A stretch of 64,000 nucleotides of DNA from Pacificimonas sp963710205. Lineage in GTDB: Bacteria > Pseudomonadota > Alphaproteobacteria > Sphingomonadales > Sphingomonadaceae. Shown here piece after piece: positions 43,025 through 51,341 of the stretch (its first letter is position 1; the number at the start of each line of letters is the position of its first letter). The position numbers and the translations under genes are program-made. The notes beneath the pieces are model-generated. The model did no database searches and was not told where the DNA came from. It saw only the letters and a program-made list of their open reading frames with translations. Location of the stretch: positions 186,001 to 250,000 of the forward strand of contig CAVPZG010000004.1 in the NCBI GenBank assembly GCA_963710205.1, read 5' to 3'.

Positions 43025-44170
43025 TCAGAGGCTGCGGCTGACGACTTCCTTCATGATTTCCGACGTGCCGCCATAGATGCGCTGGACCCGCGCGTCGCGC
43101 CACAGGCGGGCGATGGGATATTCGTTCATGTACCCGGCACCGCCGTGCAGCTGCAGGCTGGCGTCGCAGACTTCCCATTGCAGCTCCGTATGGTGGAGTT
43201 TCGCGGCGCTGGCCTCGGCCGGCGTCAGGTTGCCATCGACATGGCGCTGGATGCACCAGTCGACATGCGCCCAGCCGGCCTGCAATTTGGCAGCAAGGCC
43301 CGCGAGGACGAACTTGGTGTTCTGGAAGTCGAAGACGGTTTTCCCGAAAGCCTTGCGGTCTTTCGTGAACTTGACCGCCTCGTCAAAGGCGCGCTGGGCA
43401 CCGGCCTGGGCGGCGACGGCGATCTGCAGGCGTTCCTGCGGCAGCATGTTCATCAACATGGCGAACCCCATATTCTCCGCACCGAGGCAGTTGGTGATGG
43501 GGACGCGGACGTCGTTGAAAAAGAGTTCAGAGGTGTCGGCGCTATGCTGGCCGATCTTGTCGAGGTTGCGGCCTCTGGCGAACCCTTCGCGGGTGGCCTC
43601 GACGAGGATCAGGCTGGTGCCGCGCGATCCCGGCGCGTCGGTGTCGGTTTTGGCACAGACAATGACGAGATCCGCCAGTTGCCCATTGGTGATATAAGTC
43701 TTCGAGCCGTTGATGACGTAGTGATTGCCATCCCGCCTGGCCGTCGTCTGGATGGACTGGAGGTCGGAGCCGGTGCCGGGCTCCGTCATGGCAATGGCGG
43801 TAATGGTTTCGCCGGAAACCATCCTTGGCAGCCATTCGGATTTCTGTTCGTCGGAGCCGTAATGGATGAAATAGGGCGCGGTGATATCGGACTGGAGCGT
43901 GATGCCCGCCGACGATCCGGCGTAGCTGAGCTCCTCGCCAACGATGGCGTTGAACTTGTAGTCGAGGCCGGGACCGCCATTCTCCTCGGGAACCTGCGGG
44001 CAGAGGATGCCCGCCTCGCCGCATTTCGTCCAGAAGTCGCGGGAGACCATCTCGTCCGCCTCCCACTGGTCGAGATTTGGGGTGAGTTCGGCGGCGAAGA
44101 ACTTGCGTACGGCGTCGCGAAAGACGGCGTGGTCCTCGTCATAGATGGAGCGGGTGGCGAGATTCAGCAT
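43025..44170 (-). CDS. Acyl-CoA dehydrogenase
   Basis: 381-residue flavoenzyme that forms a trans-2-enoyl-CoA. Motifs: FFAAELTPNLDQWEADEMV, the FAD-binding segment AIAMTEPGTGSDLQSIQTTA, YITNGQLADLVIVCAKT, and the C-terminal LQLHGGAGYMNEYPIARLWRDARVQRIYGGTSEIMKEVVSR. The long-chain-type YMNEYP pattern supplies the likely catalytic Glu. Substrate length is uncertain. It may be cotranscribed with astB. Confidence 0.92.
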   Translation of the reverse strand: MLNLATRSIYDEDHAVFRDAVRKFFAAELTPNLDQWEADEMVSRDFWTKCGEAGILCPQVPEENGGPGLDYKFNAIVGEELSYAGSSAGITLQSDITAPYFIHYGSDEQKSEWLPRMVSGETITAIAMTEPGTGSDLQSIQTTARRDGNHYVINGSKTYITNGQLADLVIVCAKTDTDAPGSRGTSLILVEATREGFARGRNLDKIGQHSADTSELFFNDVRVPITNCLGAENMGFAMLMNMLPQERLQIAVAAQAGAQRAFDEAVKFTKDRKAFGKTVFDFQNTKFVLAGLAAKLQAGWAHVDWCIQRHVDGNLTPAEASAAKLHHTELQWEVCDASLQLHGGAGYMNEYPIARLWRDARVQRIYGGTSEIMKEVVSRSL

Positions 44171-44213
44171 CGGGCGAGATTAGGCGCGGACCCGCCGGGG
44201 GAAACTGGTGTTT

Positions 44214-44777
44214 TTACAGGTTTCGAACAAGCGTTCTGGCGACGGCGATCCAGGGAACGTCCTGAAGGATGATCTGACGCGCACCGTGCTGGGGCGGAAG
44301 GAGGCTGAGGCGCGCGCCGAACATGTCCACCAGCCTGCCAAAAACGAAGCGGCCCGCGGGCCGCGGCGCGAGGATGTCGCGGTTGGCAGCCTCGTTGAAA
44401 CGGTCGGGACCAAGCTTTTCCAGCCAGAGCTGGTCGCGCGGGCGGTAGTCGCCAAAGGGGTAGGTGATGTCGAGGCCAACGAGATCGGTGGTGGGCTGCG
44501 GCGGCGCGAAGTTCTTGCGGGCGGCAAGCGCCTCCGCACCATCGGCGGTCAGGCGCGCGGCAATGGGAATGTCGGGGCGGGCATCGGTCTTCACGAGGTC
44601 GGCGGGGAGCACGCCAAGGGCCGCCGCGATCCGGTTCAGCCAGTCTATGCTGACGGTTCTGGTTCCGGTTTCGAGGCGGCCGATCGTCTGCGGGGTCGTC
44701 GGCGGCTGGCACGCGGCGGCCACATCGGCGAGGGTGAGGTTCTTGCCCTTCCGGATTTCACGAATGCGGGTTATCAT
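44214..44777 (-). CDS. XRE-family helix-turn-helix regulator
   Basis: 187 residues. The HTH (RIREIRKGKNLTLADVAAACQPPTTPQTIGRLETGTRTVSIDWLNRIAAALG) is of the Cro/CI type. The C-terminal domain (LAPRPAGRFVFGRLVDMFGARLSLLPPQHGARQIILQDVPWIAVARTLV) is like the S24/LexA effector fold seen in sphingomonad regulators, without an obvious Ser-Lys pair. It is divergent from the DUF6456 gene, with 87 bases between starts, and may control it. Confidence 0.82.
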   Translation of the reverse strand: MITRIREIRKGKNLTLADVAAACQPPTTPQTIGRLETGTRTVSIDWLNRIAAALGVLPADLVKTDARPDIPIAARLTADGAEALAARKNFAPPQPTTDLVGLDITYPFGDYRPRDQLWLEKLGPDRFNEAANRDILAPRPAGRFVFGRLVDMFGARLSLLPPQHGARQIILQDVPWIAVARTLVRNL

Positions 44778-44864
44778 ATTTCTGCTCCCTTAGCCTATTT
44801 GGTTCTTTCCTACAGTTCTGTGCCTATGGCAAATTGTTTCTTCACGGGCGAAGGAGCGATTCGG

Positions 44865-45590
44865 ATGAGTGATATGGTCAGGCGGACGGGCGTGCATTTG
44901 ACGAAGGGGGAGCGGCGCGTGCTGGCGCAGATGGCGCTGGGACGGAAGCTGGTGACGGACGCGCGCGGCGGCTTTCGCGTGGGATCGCAGGCCTGCAGGG
45001 CGGACATATTGGACCGGCTGAAACGGCACGACCTGGTGGAAGCGCGGGGCGATGGATTCGCCATCAGCGGACCGGGAATGGCGCATGTCGCGCGCCGCGA
45101 GGCGACCGGCGCGGCGGCGGACCTGCCGAACCGGATGATCGTGAATGCGGCGGACGATGCCCGGACGAGGGATGCCGCGCGCGCCGGCGCCCGAAGTGTC
45201 AACCGGGCGGAGGAGCCGCTGGCGTGGTTGCACGCCCGCGCGAAGATCTCGGAACGCCAGTTCGCGGCGGGAGAGCGGCTGCGTGCCGACTGGACGCTGG
45301 CGGGACAGACGCCGCGCCTGACCATGTCCTGGGATGCGGGGCCGGTCGAGAAGGGGCGGCGGGGTCCGCCGGATGGCCTGTCGCCAACGGAACGGCAGGT
45401 GGCGGCGAAGGCGCGGCTGGACGGGGCCTTGACAGCGGCGGGTGCGGGCCTGGCGGACGTGCTGACGCGGCTGGTCTGCAATGGTGAAGGCCTGGAAACG
45501 GCCGAGCGCGCGATGGGCTGGCCCGCGCGGTCGGGAAAAGTGGTGCTGTGCCTGGGACTGGACCGGGTCGCGGACTATTACCGGCTTTGA
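44865..45590 (+). CDS. DUF6456-domain protein
   Basis: 241 residues. The N-terminal part (HLTKGERRVLAQMALG, ADILDRLKRHDLVEARGDGFAISGPG) looks like a winged helix. The C-terminal domain (PLAWLHARAKISERQFAAGERLRADWTLAGQTPRLTMSWD ... TERQVAAKARLDGALTAAGAGLADVLTRLVCNGEGLETAERAMGW) is DUF6456, widespread in alphaproteobacteria and possibly DNA-binding. AAGGAG precedes the ATG at 44865; an ATG at 44825 would add 13 residues. Divergent from the XRE gene. Confidence 0.78.
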   Translation: MSDMVRRTGVHLTKGERRVLAQMALGRKLVTDARGGFRVGSQACRADILDRLKRHDLVEARGDGFAISGPGMAHVARREATGAAADLPNRMIVNAADDARTRDAARAGARSVNRAEEPLAWLHARAKISERQFAAGERLRADWTLAGQTPRLTMSWDAGPVEKGRRGPPDGLSPTERQVAAKARLDGALTAAGAGLADVLTRLVCNGEGLETAERAMGWPARSGKVVLCLGLDRVADYYRL

Positions 45591-45661
45591 TCCCGTTTGC
45601 GCCGCTGCCCTGCCTTGCCTATGAGAGCTGCCGATAAGTAGTCGTTTTCAGGGGTGTTTTT

Positions 45662-46894
45662 ATGACAGTGGAGACGACGGGGGCGTCACGTGCGGCGGAA
45701 CGGCGCGATGAAAACGATGTGGTGGGGGAACTGGAGCGGCGGCTGATGCAGCAGTCGCTCGTTGCCGATTTTGGCCGTTTCGCGCTGGAAAATGACGATC
45801 TGGACGCCATCCTGACCAAGGCCTGCGCGCTGGCGGCGCAGGGTCTGGAAGTGACGCTGGCAAAGGTTCTTGAGCGGCGAAGGGACAGCGAGGACTTCCT
45901 GATCCGTGCGGGCGTCGGCTGGCGCGACGGCGTTGTTGGCGTAGCGACCATTCCCGGAGGCATGAAATCCCCCGCAGGCTATGCCTTTGAAACCGGTGAG
46001 CCGGTCATTTCCAACCATCTGGGCCGGGAAGACCGGTTCCGCACGCCCGAGATCATGGTCGAACATGGCGTGCAGCGGGCCATCAACGTCCTGCTTGGCG
46101 GCAGCGAAGATCGCTATGGCGTGCTGGAATCCGACAGCAAGTCGGAGGGCGCGTTTTCCGTCACCGACATCAATTTTCTGGAATCCCTGGCGAACACGCT
46201 GGGTGTCGCCATCGAAAAGGAAGCCGACCGGGCCCGCATAATCGGATTGAACGCCAGCCTGCGCGAAGCGCTGGACGTGAAGGACATGATGGGGCGCGAG
46301 ATCGACCACCGCGTCAAGAACAGCCTGTCGATCGTCAGCGGTTTGCTGTCGATGCAGAGCCGGACCGTGGAGAGCGACGAGGCGAAGCACGCGCTGTCGG
46401 AGGCGTCCGGGCGCATTTCGACCATCGCCCAGGTACATGGAACGCTATATCAGGCGGACGGCGCGCGGGATGTCGATTTCGGCACCTATCTGTCGAAGCT
46501 GGCGCGCGAACTGGTGTCGGCGCATACCGACGGCAATTTCGGTTTGTCGGTCGAGGCCGACTCCATGCGGATAGACGCCAGTGATGCCATGTCGCTGGGG
46601 CTGGTCGCCGCGGAACTGATCACGAATGCCGTGAAGCATAGCCGGGCGCAGGGCAGCGGCGGAGCCATATCGGTGCGCTGTAGCGAGGTCGGCGCGATGC
46701 TGGTCCTGAGTGTCACCGATGACGGTGCGGGTCTGCCGGACGGGTTCGATGTCAATACCACGACCGGGCTGGGTATGAAGATCATCCGGTCGCTGACGAC
46801 GGCACTTGGCGGCACCTTTGCGCCCGAATCTGTCGACGCGGGTGCACGGTTCGTGGTGCGGATGCCGCTGGCCAAGCTGTCCGCGCCGAACTGA
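45662..46894 (+). CDS. GAF-domain sensor histidine kinase (HisKA_2 type)
   Basis: 410-residue soluble kinase. A GAF domain (residues about 30-190) contains ILTKACALAAQGLEVTLAKVLE and YGVLESDSKSEGAFSVTDINFLESLANTLGVAIE. The phospho-acceptor domain has MMGREIDHRVKNSLSIVSGLLSMQSR, the HisKA_2/HWE-like H-box, and the HATPase has LVAAELITNAVKHSRAQ and VTDDGAGLPDGFD. Such kinases work in light, redox or general-stress signalling of alphaproteobacteria. No response regulator is adjacent. It is the last chromosomal gene before the GTA cluster, separated by 295 bases. Confidence 0.88.
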   Translation: MTVETTGASRAAERRDENDVVGELERRLMQQSLVADFGRFALENDDLDAILTKACALAAQGLEVTLAKVLERRRDSEDFLIRAGVGWRDGVVGVATIPGGMKSPAGYAFETGEPVISNHLGREDRFRTPEIMVEHGVQRAINVLLGGSEDRYGVLESDSKSEGAFSVTDINFLESLANTLGVAIEKEADRARIIGLNASLREALDVKDMMGREIDHRVKNSLSIVSGLLSMQSRTVESDEAKHALSEASGRISTIAQVHGTLYQADGARDVDFGTYLSKLARELVSAHTDGNFGLSVEADSMRIDASDAMSLGLVAAELITNAVKHSRAQGSGGAISVRCSEVGAMLVLSVTDDGAGLPDGFDVNTTTGLGMKIIRSLTTALGGTFAPESVDAGARFVVRMPLAKLSAPN

Positions 46895-46969
46895 TTTGCG
46901 CGCGCCCCTTCCTGCGCCCGCACCGCGGCGCCGCGCCTCCATTCGGCGGTCATCCCGCTGATGCGGCAG

Positions 46970-46993
46970 GTTCGGGTGAAGGCTTGTCCGAAC
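46970..46993. promoter_or_regulatory. Inverted repeat in the GTA upstream region
   Basis: gttcgg (46970-46975) and ccgaac (46988-46993) form 6-bp arms around 12 bases, in the 295-base gap between the GAF kinase gene and the GTA. The half-site GTTCG recurs at 47065-47075 inside the promoter, so both may bind the same regulator. Confidence 0.35.
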
Positions 46994-47056
46994 GTAATCA
47001 CGGGCAAACGGCCGCGACGGCCCATGAACAAAATAACCAAATACGCACTTTTATAG

Positions 47057-47085
47057 TTGACGAGCGAACCGTTCGATTGTATAAA
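47057..47085 (+). promoter_or_regulatory. Sigma70-type promoter of the GTA cluster
   Basis: TTGACG (47057-47062) and TATAAA (47080-47085) with exactly 17 bases between. It lies in a local AT-rich dip, 105 bases ahead of the first GTA gene. It is the best consensus match in the window; transcription from it is inferred. Confidence 0.6.
47065..47075. promoter_or_regulatory. Palindromic operator-like site within the GTA promoter
   Basis: cgaaccgttcg is a perfect 5+1+5 palindrome lying between the -35 and -10 boxes. A repressor bound here would block RNA polymerase. The binding protein is unknown. Confidence 0.45.
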
Positions 47086-47141
47086 GGTATCACAGTGAGA
47101 AATTGTCCCCGGGGCGGATGGCGGGGCGGACGAAGAATGAG

Positions 47142-47171
47142 AAGGGCGTTCCCGGCGGGAGCGCCCTTTTT
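47142..47171 (+). terminator. Leader terminator/attenuator ahead of GTA gene 1
   Basis: 12-bp stem (47142-47153 with 47157-47168, one G-T wobble), GGC loop, T-run to 47171. It lies between the promoter and the ribosome binding site of g1 (GGGGAG at 47176-47181), so transcripts could end before the first gene. Confidence 0.65.
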
Positions 47172-47189
47172 CGTTGGGGAGAGCGGGAT

Positions 47190-47822
47190 ATGGCGGACGA
47201 GCGGGACGTGCAGGACGCAGGCACGAACAACGGCACGGCGGTGCAGGTCAGGAAGCGGCGGCACGACGGCTGGACGGCGGCGCGGCGGGCGCTGTTCTTT
47301 CGCACGCTGGCGGAAACGGCGAACGTCAGGCTGTCCGCCGAGGCCGCGGGGGTCAGCGCGACCTCTGCCTATGACCTGCGCCGCCGCGATCCGGGCTTTG
47401 CGGAAACCTGGGAGGCCGCGAAGGCCGAGGGCATGCAGACGCTGGAACTGAGCCTGATGGAGCGGGCCATCAGGGGCGATCCGCGCCCGGTCATGTTCGG
47501 CGGCGAGCGGAAAGACGAAATCCGTGTCTATCCAGACAAGGTGGCCATGTATCTGATGACGCGCCACGACAACCGTGTGCTGCGCGGCGGTGCGGATGAT
47601 CCGGGCGATGGCGGCGCGGCGGGATCCCTGGACCGGCTGCGCGCGCTGCGGGCGCGGCAGCAGGAGACGAGGGAGAAACTGGCGGCGGTGCTGGATGAGA
47701 TCGATGCCGGAACGGTGGGCATGAATGCCGGGACGGCGGGTATGAATGCCGGGACGGCGGCGGGGCCGGGCGCGCCTGGCGGTGCGCGTTCCGGCGGTGG
47801 CTTTTCCGATGGCGGCGACTGA
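47190..47822 (+). CDS. GTA g1: small terminase-like protein
   Basis: 210 residues. The N-terminal HTH region KRRHDGWTAARRALFFRTLAETANVRLSAEAAGVSATSAYDLRRRDPGFAETWEAA is the DNA-recognition part of the small terminase-like g1 protein of sphingomonad GTAs. A coiled-coil segment (SLDRLRALRARQQETREKLAAVLDEID) would drive oligomerisation. The C-terminus is a Gly/Ala-rich tail with repeated GTAGMNA units. ATG 47190 is chosen because GGGGAG stands eight bases upstream; the frame stays open to 47103. It overlaps terL by 14 bases. In Rhodobacter GTA the g1 protein guides TerL but lost pac-site recognition, which gives random packaging. Confidence 0.8.
   Translation: MADERDVQDAGTNNGTAVQVRKRRHDGWTAARRALFFRTLAETANVRLSAEAAGVSATSAYDLRRRDPGFAETWEAAKAEGMQTLELSLMERAIRGDPRPVMFGGERKDEIRVYPDKVAMYLMTRHDNRVLRGGADDPGDGGAAGSLDRLRALRARQQETREKLAAVLDEIDAGTVGMNAGTAGMNAGTAAGPGAPGGARSGGGFSDGGD
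47706..47768 (+). repeat. Three 21-bp tandem repeats in g1
   Basis: Units start at 47706, 47727 and 47748. The first two differ at three positions and encode AGTVGMN / AGTAGMN; the third keeps only the first half. They form the flexible C-terminal tail of g1. Confidence 0.75.
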
Positions 47823-49158
47823 TGGCGGGAAAAGCCTGCTGACGCGGCTGCTGGCGATCGAGGGCGATGATGATTTCGAAGCCGCGCTGGCGGCATTGGG
47901 GCCGGAAAACGCGCACCGGGTGTCGCGGGACTGGCTGACGCTGCGCCGCGCCGCGCAGCAGCCGCCGGGAGATGCGGACATATGGCTGATGATGGCCGGG
48001 CGCGGGTTCGGGAAGACGCGCGCCGGGGCGGAGTGGGTGCGCGAAATCGCCGAGACGGTCGAGGGCGCGCGCATCGCCCTGGTGGGGGCGACGATCGACG
48101 ATGTGCGGCGTGTGATGGTCGAAGGCTCCTCTGGATTGCAGGCGATTGGCGACCCGGAATTCAGACCGACCTTTTACCCGGCGCGGCGGCTGCTGAAATG
48201 GAAGGCGACGGGGGCGTGCGCGATCCTCTATTCCGCCGAAGTGCCAGGCAGTCTGCGCGGACCGGAACATCATGCGGCCTGGGGCGACGAATTCGCCAAA
48301 TGGGCGCGGCCCGAGGACGCGCTGGCGAACCTGCGGATGGGCCTGAGACTGGGGGACAGGCCGAAACTGCTGCTGACGACGACGCCCAGGCCATCGCGGC
48401 TGCTGTCGTCGCTGCTGGAGGATCCGGCAGTCACCGTGACACGGGGATCGACGTTCGAGAACAGCGCGCTGCCGCAGAGCTTCATGGACGCGATGCGGCG
48501 GGATTATGGCGGCACGGCGCGGGGACGGCAGGAGCTGGAGGGCGAATTGCTGTCGGAACTGGAGGGCGCGCTGTGGTCGCGGGCCGCGATCGAGAATTTG
48601 CGGGTGCGGGCGGCGCCCGCGCTGCGGCGTGTGGTGATTGGAGTCGATCCCCCCGCGGGCGGCAAGGGCGCGGACGCGGCGCTGTGCGGAATCGTGGTGG
48701 CTGGTCTGGGCAAGGTTGCCGGGCGGGACGGGCGGGATGTCGGCTATGTGCTGGCGGACCTGTCGGTCGCGGGGCATTCGCCGGAGGGCTGGGCGCGGGC
48801 GGTGGCGGAAGCGGCGCGCGTCTGGGACGCGGACCGGGTGGTCGCGGAAGTGAACAATGGCGGCGACATGGTGGAGGCGGTGCTGCACGGCGTGGCGCGC
48901 GGACTGCCGGTGCGTGCGGTGCGGGCGTCACGCGGAAAGGTGGCGCGGGCGGAGCCGGTGGCGGCGCTGTACGAGCATGGTCAGGTGCACCATGTCGGGG
49001 CGTTCGCGGATATGGAAGACCAGATGTGCGGGCTGCTTTATGGCGGCGACTATGCCGGGCCGGGGCTGTCGCCGGACCGTGCCGACGCGCTGGTTTGGGC
49101 GCTGACGGACCTGATGCTGGGGCCGGAGGGGCCGCGGCCGTCGGTGCGGGTTTTGTAG
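47809..49158 (+). CDS. terL: GTA g2: large terminase (DNA packaging ATPase/nuclease)
   Basis: 449 residues. The ATPase has the Walker A variant DIWLMMAGRGFGKTRAGAEWVRE and Walker B-like AAWGDEFAKWARPEDA; the coupling motif is LLLTTTPRPS. The C-terminal RNase H-type nuclease has acidic residues in VVIGVDPPAGGKGADAALCGIVV (first Asp), VAEVNNGGDMVEAVL (Glu) and SPDRADALVWALTDLML (Asp). All motor residues look intact, so the particle should be able to fill with DNA. Start ATG 47809 (MAATDGGK), overlapping g1. Confidence 0.93.
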   Translation: MAATDGGKSLLTRLLAIEGDDDFEAALAALGPENAHRVSRDWLTLRRAAQQPPGDADIWLMMAGRGFGKTRAGAEWVREIAETVEGARIALVGATIDDVRRVMVEGSSGLQAIGDPEFRPTFYPARRLLKWKATGACAILYSAEVPGSLRGPEHHAAWGDEFAKWARPEDALANLRMGLRLGDRPKLLLTTTPRPSRLLSSLLEDPAVTVTRGSTFENSALPQSFMDAMRRDYGGTARGRQELEGELLSELEGALWSRAAIENLRVRAAPALRRVVIGVDPPAGGKGADAALCGIVVAGLGKVAGRDGRDVGYVLADLSVAGHSPEGWARAVAEAARVWDADRVVAEVNNGGDMVEAVLHGVARGLPVRAVRASRGKVARAEPVAALYEHGQVHHVGAFADMEDQMCGLLYGGDYAGPGLSPDRADALVWALTDLMLGPEGPRPSVRVL

Positions 49159-49167
49159 CTAACTGAA

Positions 49168-49191
49168 GCGCCGGAAGGCGCGTGTTTTTTT
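49168..49191 (+). terminator. Short hairpin with T-run between terL and portal genes
   Basis: GCGCC/GGCGC stem with a GGAA tetraloop (49168-49181) and seven T residues at 49185-49191, ten bases after the terL stop. The 5-bp stem is short, so partial termination is more likely than full. Confidence 0.5.
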
Positions 49192-49267
49192 GGCGGCGGG
49201 CGATGGCCTACCGCCCCCCATTCCTGCCTCCTTCCCCCCGGAAGAGGAGGATTATCGGAGAAAATCT

Positions 49268-50395
49268 ATGTTCGACTGGCTGTCCCGCAAGGGGGAGCGG
49301 ACGGCGCATGCGCGCGTTCCGCTGGCGTTTTTGCAGGAACTGACCCCGGCGGGCGGGGACGTGCCGCGCGGCTATGAAGCGCGGGCGCGGGCGGCGCTTT
49401 CAGACAATCCTGTTGCCGCGCGGGCCCTGCGGCTGGTGGCGGAGGCGGCGGGGTCCGCGGACCTGATTGTCGAGGGCGGCGAAGGGCCGGCGGCCCTGCT
49501 GTCCGCGCCCAATCCGCGTCTGTCGGGCGCAGCGTTTCTGGAGCTGATCGCGGCGCATCTGGTGCTTAATGGCAATGCCTATGTGGACGCCGCGCCGGGC
49601 GGAGACGGGCGGCCCGCCGAGCTGCACGTACTGGCACCGGAGCGGGTGCGGATCGAGACCGACGCGGCAGGCTGGCCGACGGCGTTCGTTTACCGGGCAG
49701 GGGCGCGGGAAGTGCGTTTGCCCGCGCCGTCCGACGAAAGTGCGGGCGTGCTGCATTTGCGGGCGCTGTCGCCGCTCGACGATCTTTACGGGCTGGGCGC
49801 GCTGGAAGCCGCCAGCGGCGCGATCGCGCAGCATAATCAGGCGGCGCGGTGGAACCGGGCCTTGCTGGGGAATGCGGCGCGGCCCTCTGGCGCGCTGCTG
49901 TTCCAGGGCGGCGACAATGACGCGCTGTCGGCGGAGCAGTTCACGCGGCTGCGGGCGGAGATGGACGAGGGCTTTTCGGGCGCGGCGCGGGCGGGGCGGC
50001 CCCTGCTGCTGGAGGGCGGGCTGAAATGGCAGCCACTTTCCCTGACGCCCGCGGACATGGACTTTACCGAGGGGCAGGCGGCGGCGGCGCGCGACATCGC
50101 GCTGGCACTGGGCGTGCCGCCCATGCTGCTGGGGCTGCCGGGGGACAACACCTATGCGAATTATGCCGAAGCGAACCGCGCGCTGTGGCGGCTGACGGTG
50201 CTGCCGATGCTGGGAAAGGTCTGTGCGTCGCTGTCCGCGTGGCTGTCGATGTGGTGGCCGGGCACCGAGGTCCGGGTCGACCTCGACAAGATCGCGGCGC
50301 TGTCGGCGGACCGTGCGGAGATGTGGAAACGGGTATCGGCGGCGGATTTCCTGACGCCGGAAGAGAAGAAGCGGGTTTTGGGTATCGTGATGTGA
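49268..50395 (+). CDS. GTA g3: HK97-family portal protein
   Basis: 375 residues. FDWLSRKGERTAHARVPLAF, DNPVAARALRLVAEAAGSADL, LIAAHLVLNGNAYVDAAP, LHLRALSPLDDLYGLGALEAA and LALGVPPMLLGLPGDNTYANYAEANRALWRLTVLPML are portal-family landmarks (HK97 gp3). It forms the dodecameric DNA gate at the unique capsid vertex, contacting TerL. Start ATG 49268. Confidence 0.93.
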   Translation: MFDWLSRKGERTAHARVPLAFLQELTPAGGDVPRGYEARARAALSDNPVAARALRLVAEAAGSADLIVEGGEGPAALLSAPNPRLSGAAFLELIAAHLVLNGNAYVDAAPGGDGRPAELHVLAPERVRIETDAAGWPTAFVYRAGAREVRLPAPSDESAGVLHLRALSPLDDLYGLGALEAASGAIAQHNQAARWNRALLGNAARPSGALLFQGGDNDALSAEQFTRLRAEMDEGFSGAARAGRPLLLEGGLKWQPLSLTPADMDFTEGQAAAARDIALALGVPPMLLGLPGDNTYANYAEANRALWRLTVLPMLGKVCASLSAWLSMWWPGTEVRVDLDKIAALSADRAEMWKRVSAADFLTPEEKKRVLGIVM

Positions 50396-50480
50396 CGGGA
50401 AGGGAACGGGGCAGCCTGCTGCGCCTGAATCCCCCCTCGGCCGCCGCGCGCCATCCTCCCCGTATGCGGTGGAGGGTGAC

Positions 50481-50792
50481 ATGACCAATGACATGATCCT
50501 GGCGGGGCTGATCGCGCAGGCCAATGCGAAGGGGTGCGATGTGGCAACGCTGCGCGCACTGGTCGAGGAAGCATCGGAGGCGGGCGCGGAGCGGGCGCTG
50601 CGGCGGGTCGGGCTGTCCGATCTGAAGGCCGGGGACGATGTCGAGGAACTGCGCGAGCTGCTGTCGGCATGGCGGGATGCCAAGCGGTCGGCGGGGAAAG
50701 CGGTTGTCGGCTGGATCGTGAAACTGCTGACGGTCGGGCTGCTGATCGGGCTGGCCTGGTCTGTGGGGCTGAGAAATGTGGTGAGCGGGTAG
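50481..50792 (+). CDS. GTA g3.5-position protein, DUF6127-like
   Basis: 103 residues. DMILAGLIAQANAKGCDVATLRALVEEASEAGAERALRRVGLSD and ELRELLSAWRDAKRSAGKAVVGWIVKLLTVGLLIGLAW match the small DUF6127 proteins that occupy this place in sphingomonad GTAs. A single C-terminal hydrophobic helix (WIVKLLTVGLLIGLAWSVGL) implies membrane insertion or capsid-core contact. Function unknown. An alternative start lies four codons upstream. Confidence 0.78.
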   Translation: MTNDMILAGLIAQANAKGCDVATLRALVEEASEAGAERALRRVGLSDLKAGDDVEELRELLSAWRDAKRSAGKAVVGWIVKLLTVGLLIGLAWSVGLRNVVSG

Positions 50793-50830
50793 GGCGACGC
50801 CGCGCCTCCGATGGCGGCGGTGCGCCGTCG

Positions 50831-50862
50831 CCCTCACCAGGCCCCCTTCCCGGCCGTGAGGG
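50831..50862. other. Inverted repeat between the DUF6127 and protease genes
   Basis: ccctcac (50831-50837) and gtgaggg (50856-50862) flank 18 bases. No T-run follows. Confidence 0.4.
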
Positions 50863-50882
50863 GAAAACCAAAGGAAAAAGTT

Positions 50883-51341
50883 ATGACTGATGCGGAGGGC
50901 GCGGTGCGTCCGGCCGGGGAACCGGCGGTACGTTTTGCCGGCTATGCGGCTGTGTTCGATGTGCCGGACCGGGGGCGGGATGTGGTGCGGGCGGGGGCGT
51001 TTTCCACGCTGGCACTGCCGCTGCCGCTGCTGTGGCAGCATGGCGCGGACAAGCCCGTGGGGCGGGTCGTCGACGCGCGGGAGGACGCGCGCGGGCTGCG
51101 CGTGGTGGCGGAATTCGCCGCGGAAAGTGCCGCTGCGAAGGAAGCGGCGGCGCTGGTGCGGGCGGGGGCCCTGTCGGGGCTGAGCTTTGGTTACCGTGTG
51201 AAACGGGCGCGGGCCGACCGCGCGAAGGGTGTTCGGGAATTGCTGTCGGTGGAGCTGGTGGAGGTCTCGCTCGTGACCTTTCCCATGCAGCCGCTGGCGC
51301 GGGTCTTACGGGTGTTTTCAGAAGAGAGGGTGAGTGCATGA
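50883..51341 (+). CDS. GTA g4: HK97-family prohead maturation protease
   Basis: 152 residues. VRFAGYAAVFDVPDRGRDVVRAGAF, LPLLWQHGADKPVGRVVDARED (His of the catalytic set), ALVRAGALSGLSFGYRVKRA (Ser) and LVEVSLVTFPMQPLARV (Glu) define the U35 phage prohead protease family. It trims the scaffold part of the capsid protein during maturation. Start ATG 50883; its stop overlaps the start of g5 by four bases. Confidence 0.92.
   Translation: MTDAEGAVRPAGEPAVRFAGYAAVFDVPDRGRDVVRAGAFSTLALPLPLLWQHGADKPVGRVVDAREDARGLRVVAEFAAESAAAKEAAALVRAGALSGLSFGYRVKRARADRAKGVRELLSVELVEVSLVTFPMQPLARVLRVFSEERVSA

Noticed and set aside
47065..47075. LexA (SOS) box in the GTA promoter
   Set aside because: The alphaproteobacterial LexA site is the direct repeat GTTC-N7-GTTC; here the half-sites are inverted with a single base between them.
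47118..47189. Earlier ATG (47118) as the start of g1
   Set aside because: In frame, but no ribosome binding site precedes it, and it would place the terminator hairpin inside the coding region. ATG 47190 has GGGGAG at good spacing.
47706..47768. CRISPR-like repeats
   Set aside because: The repeats are contiguous, coding and without spacers.
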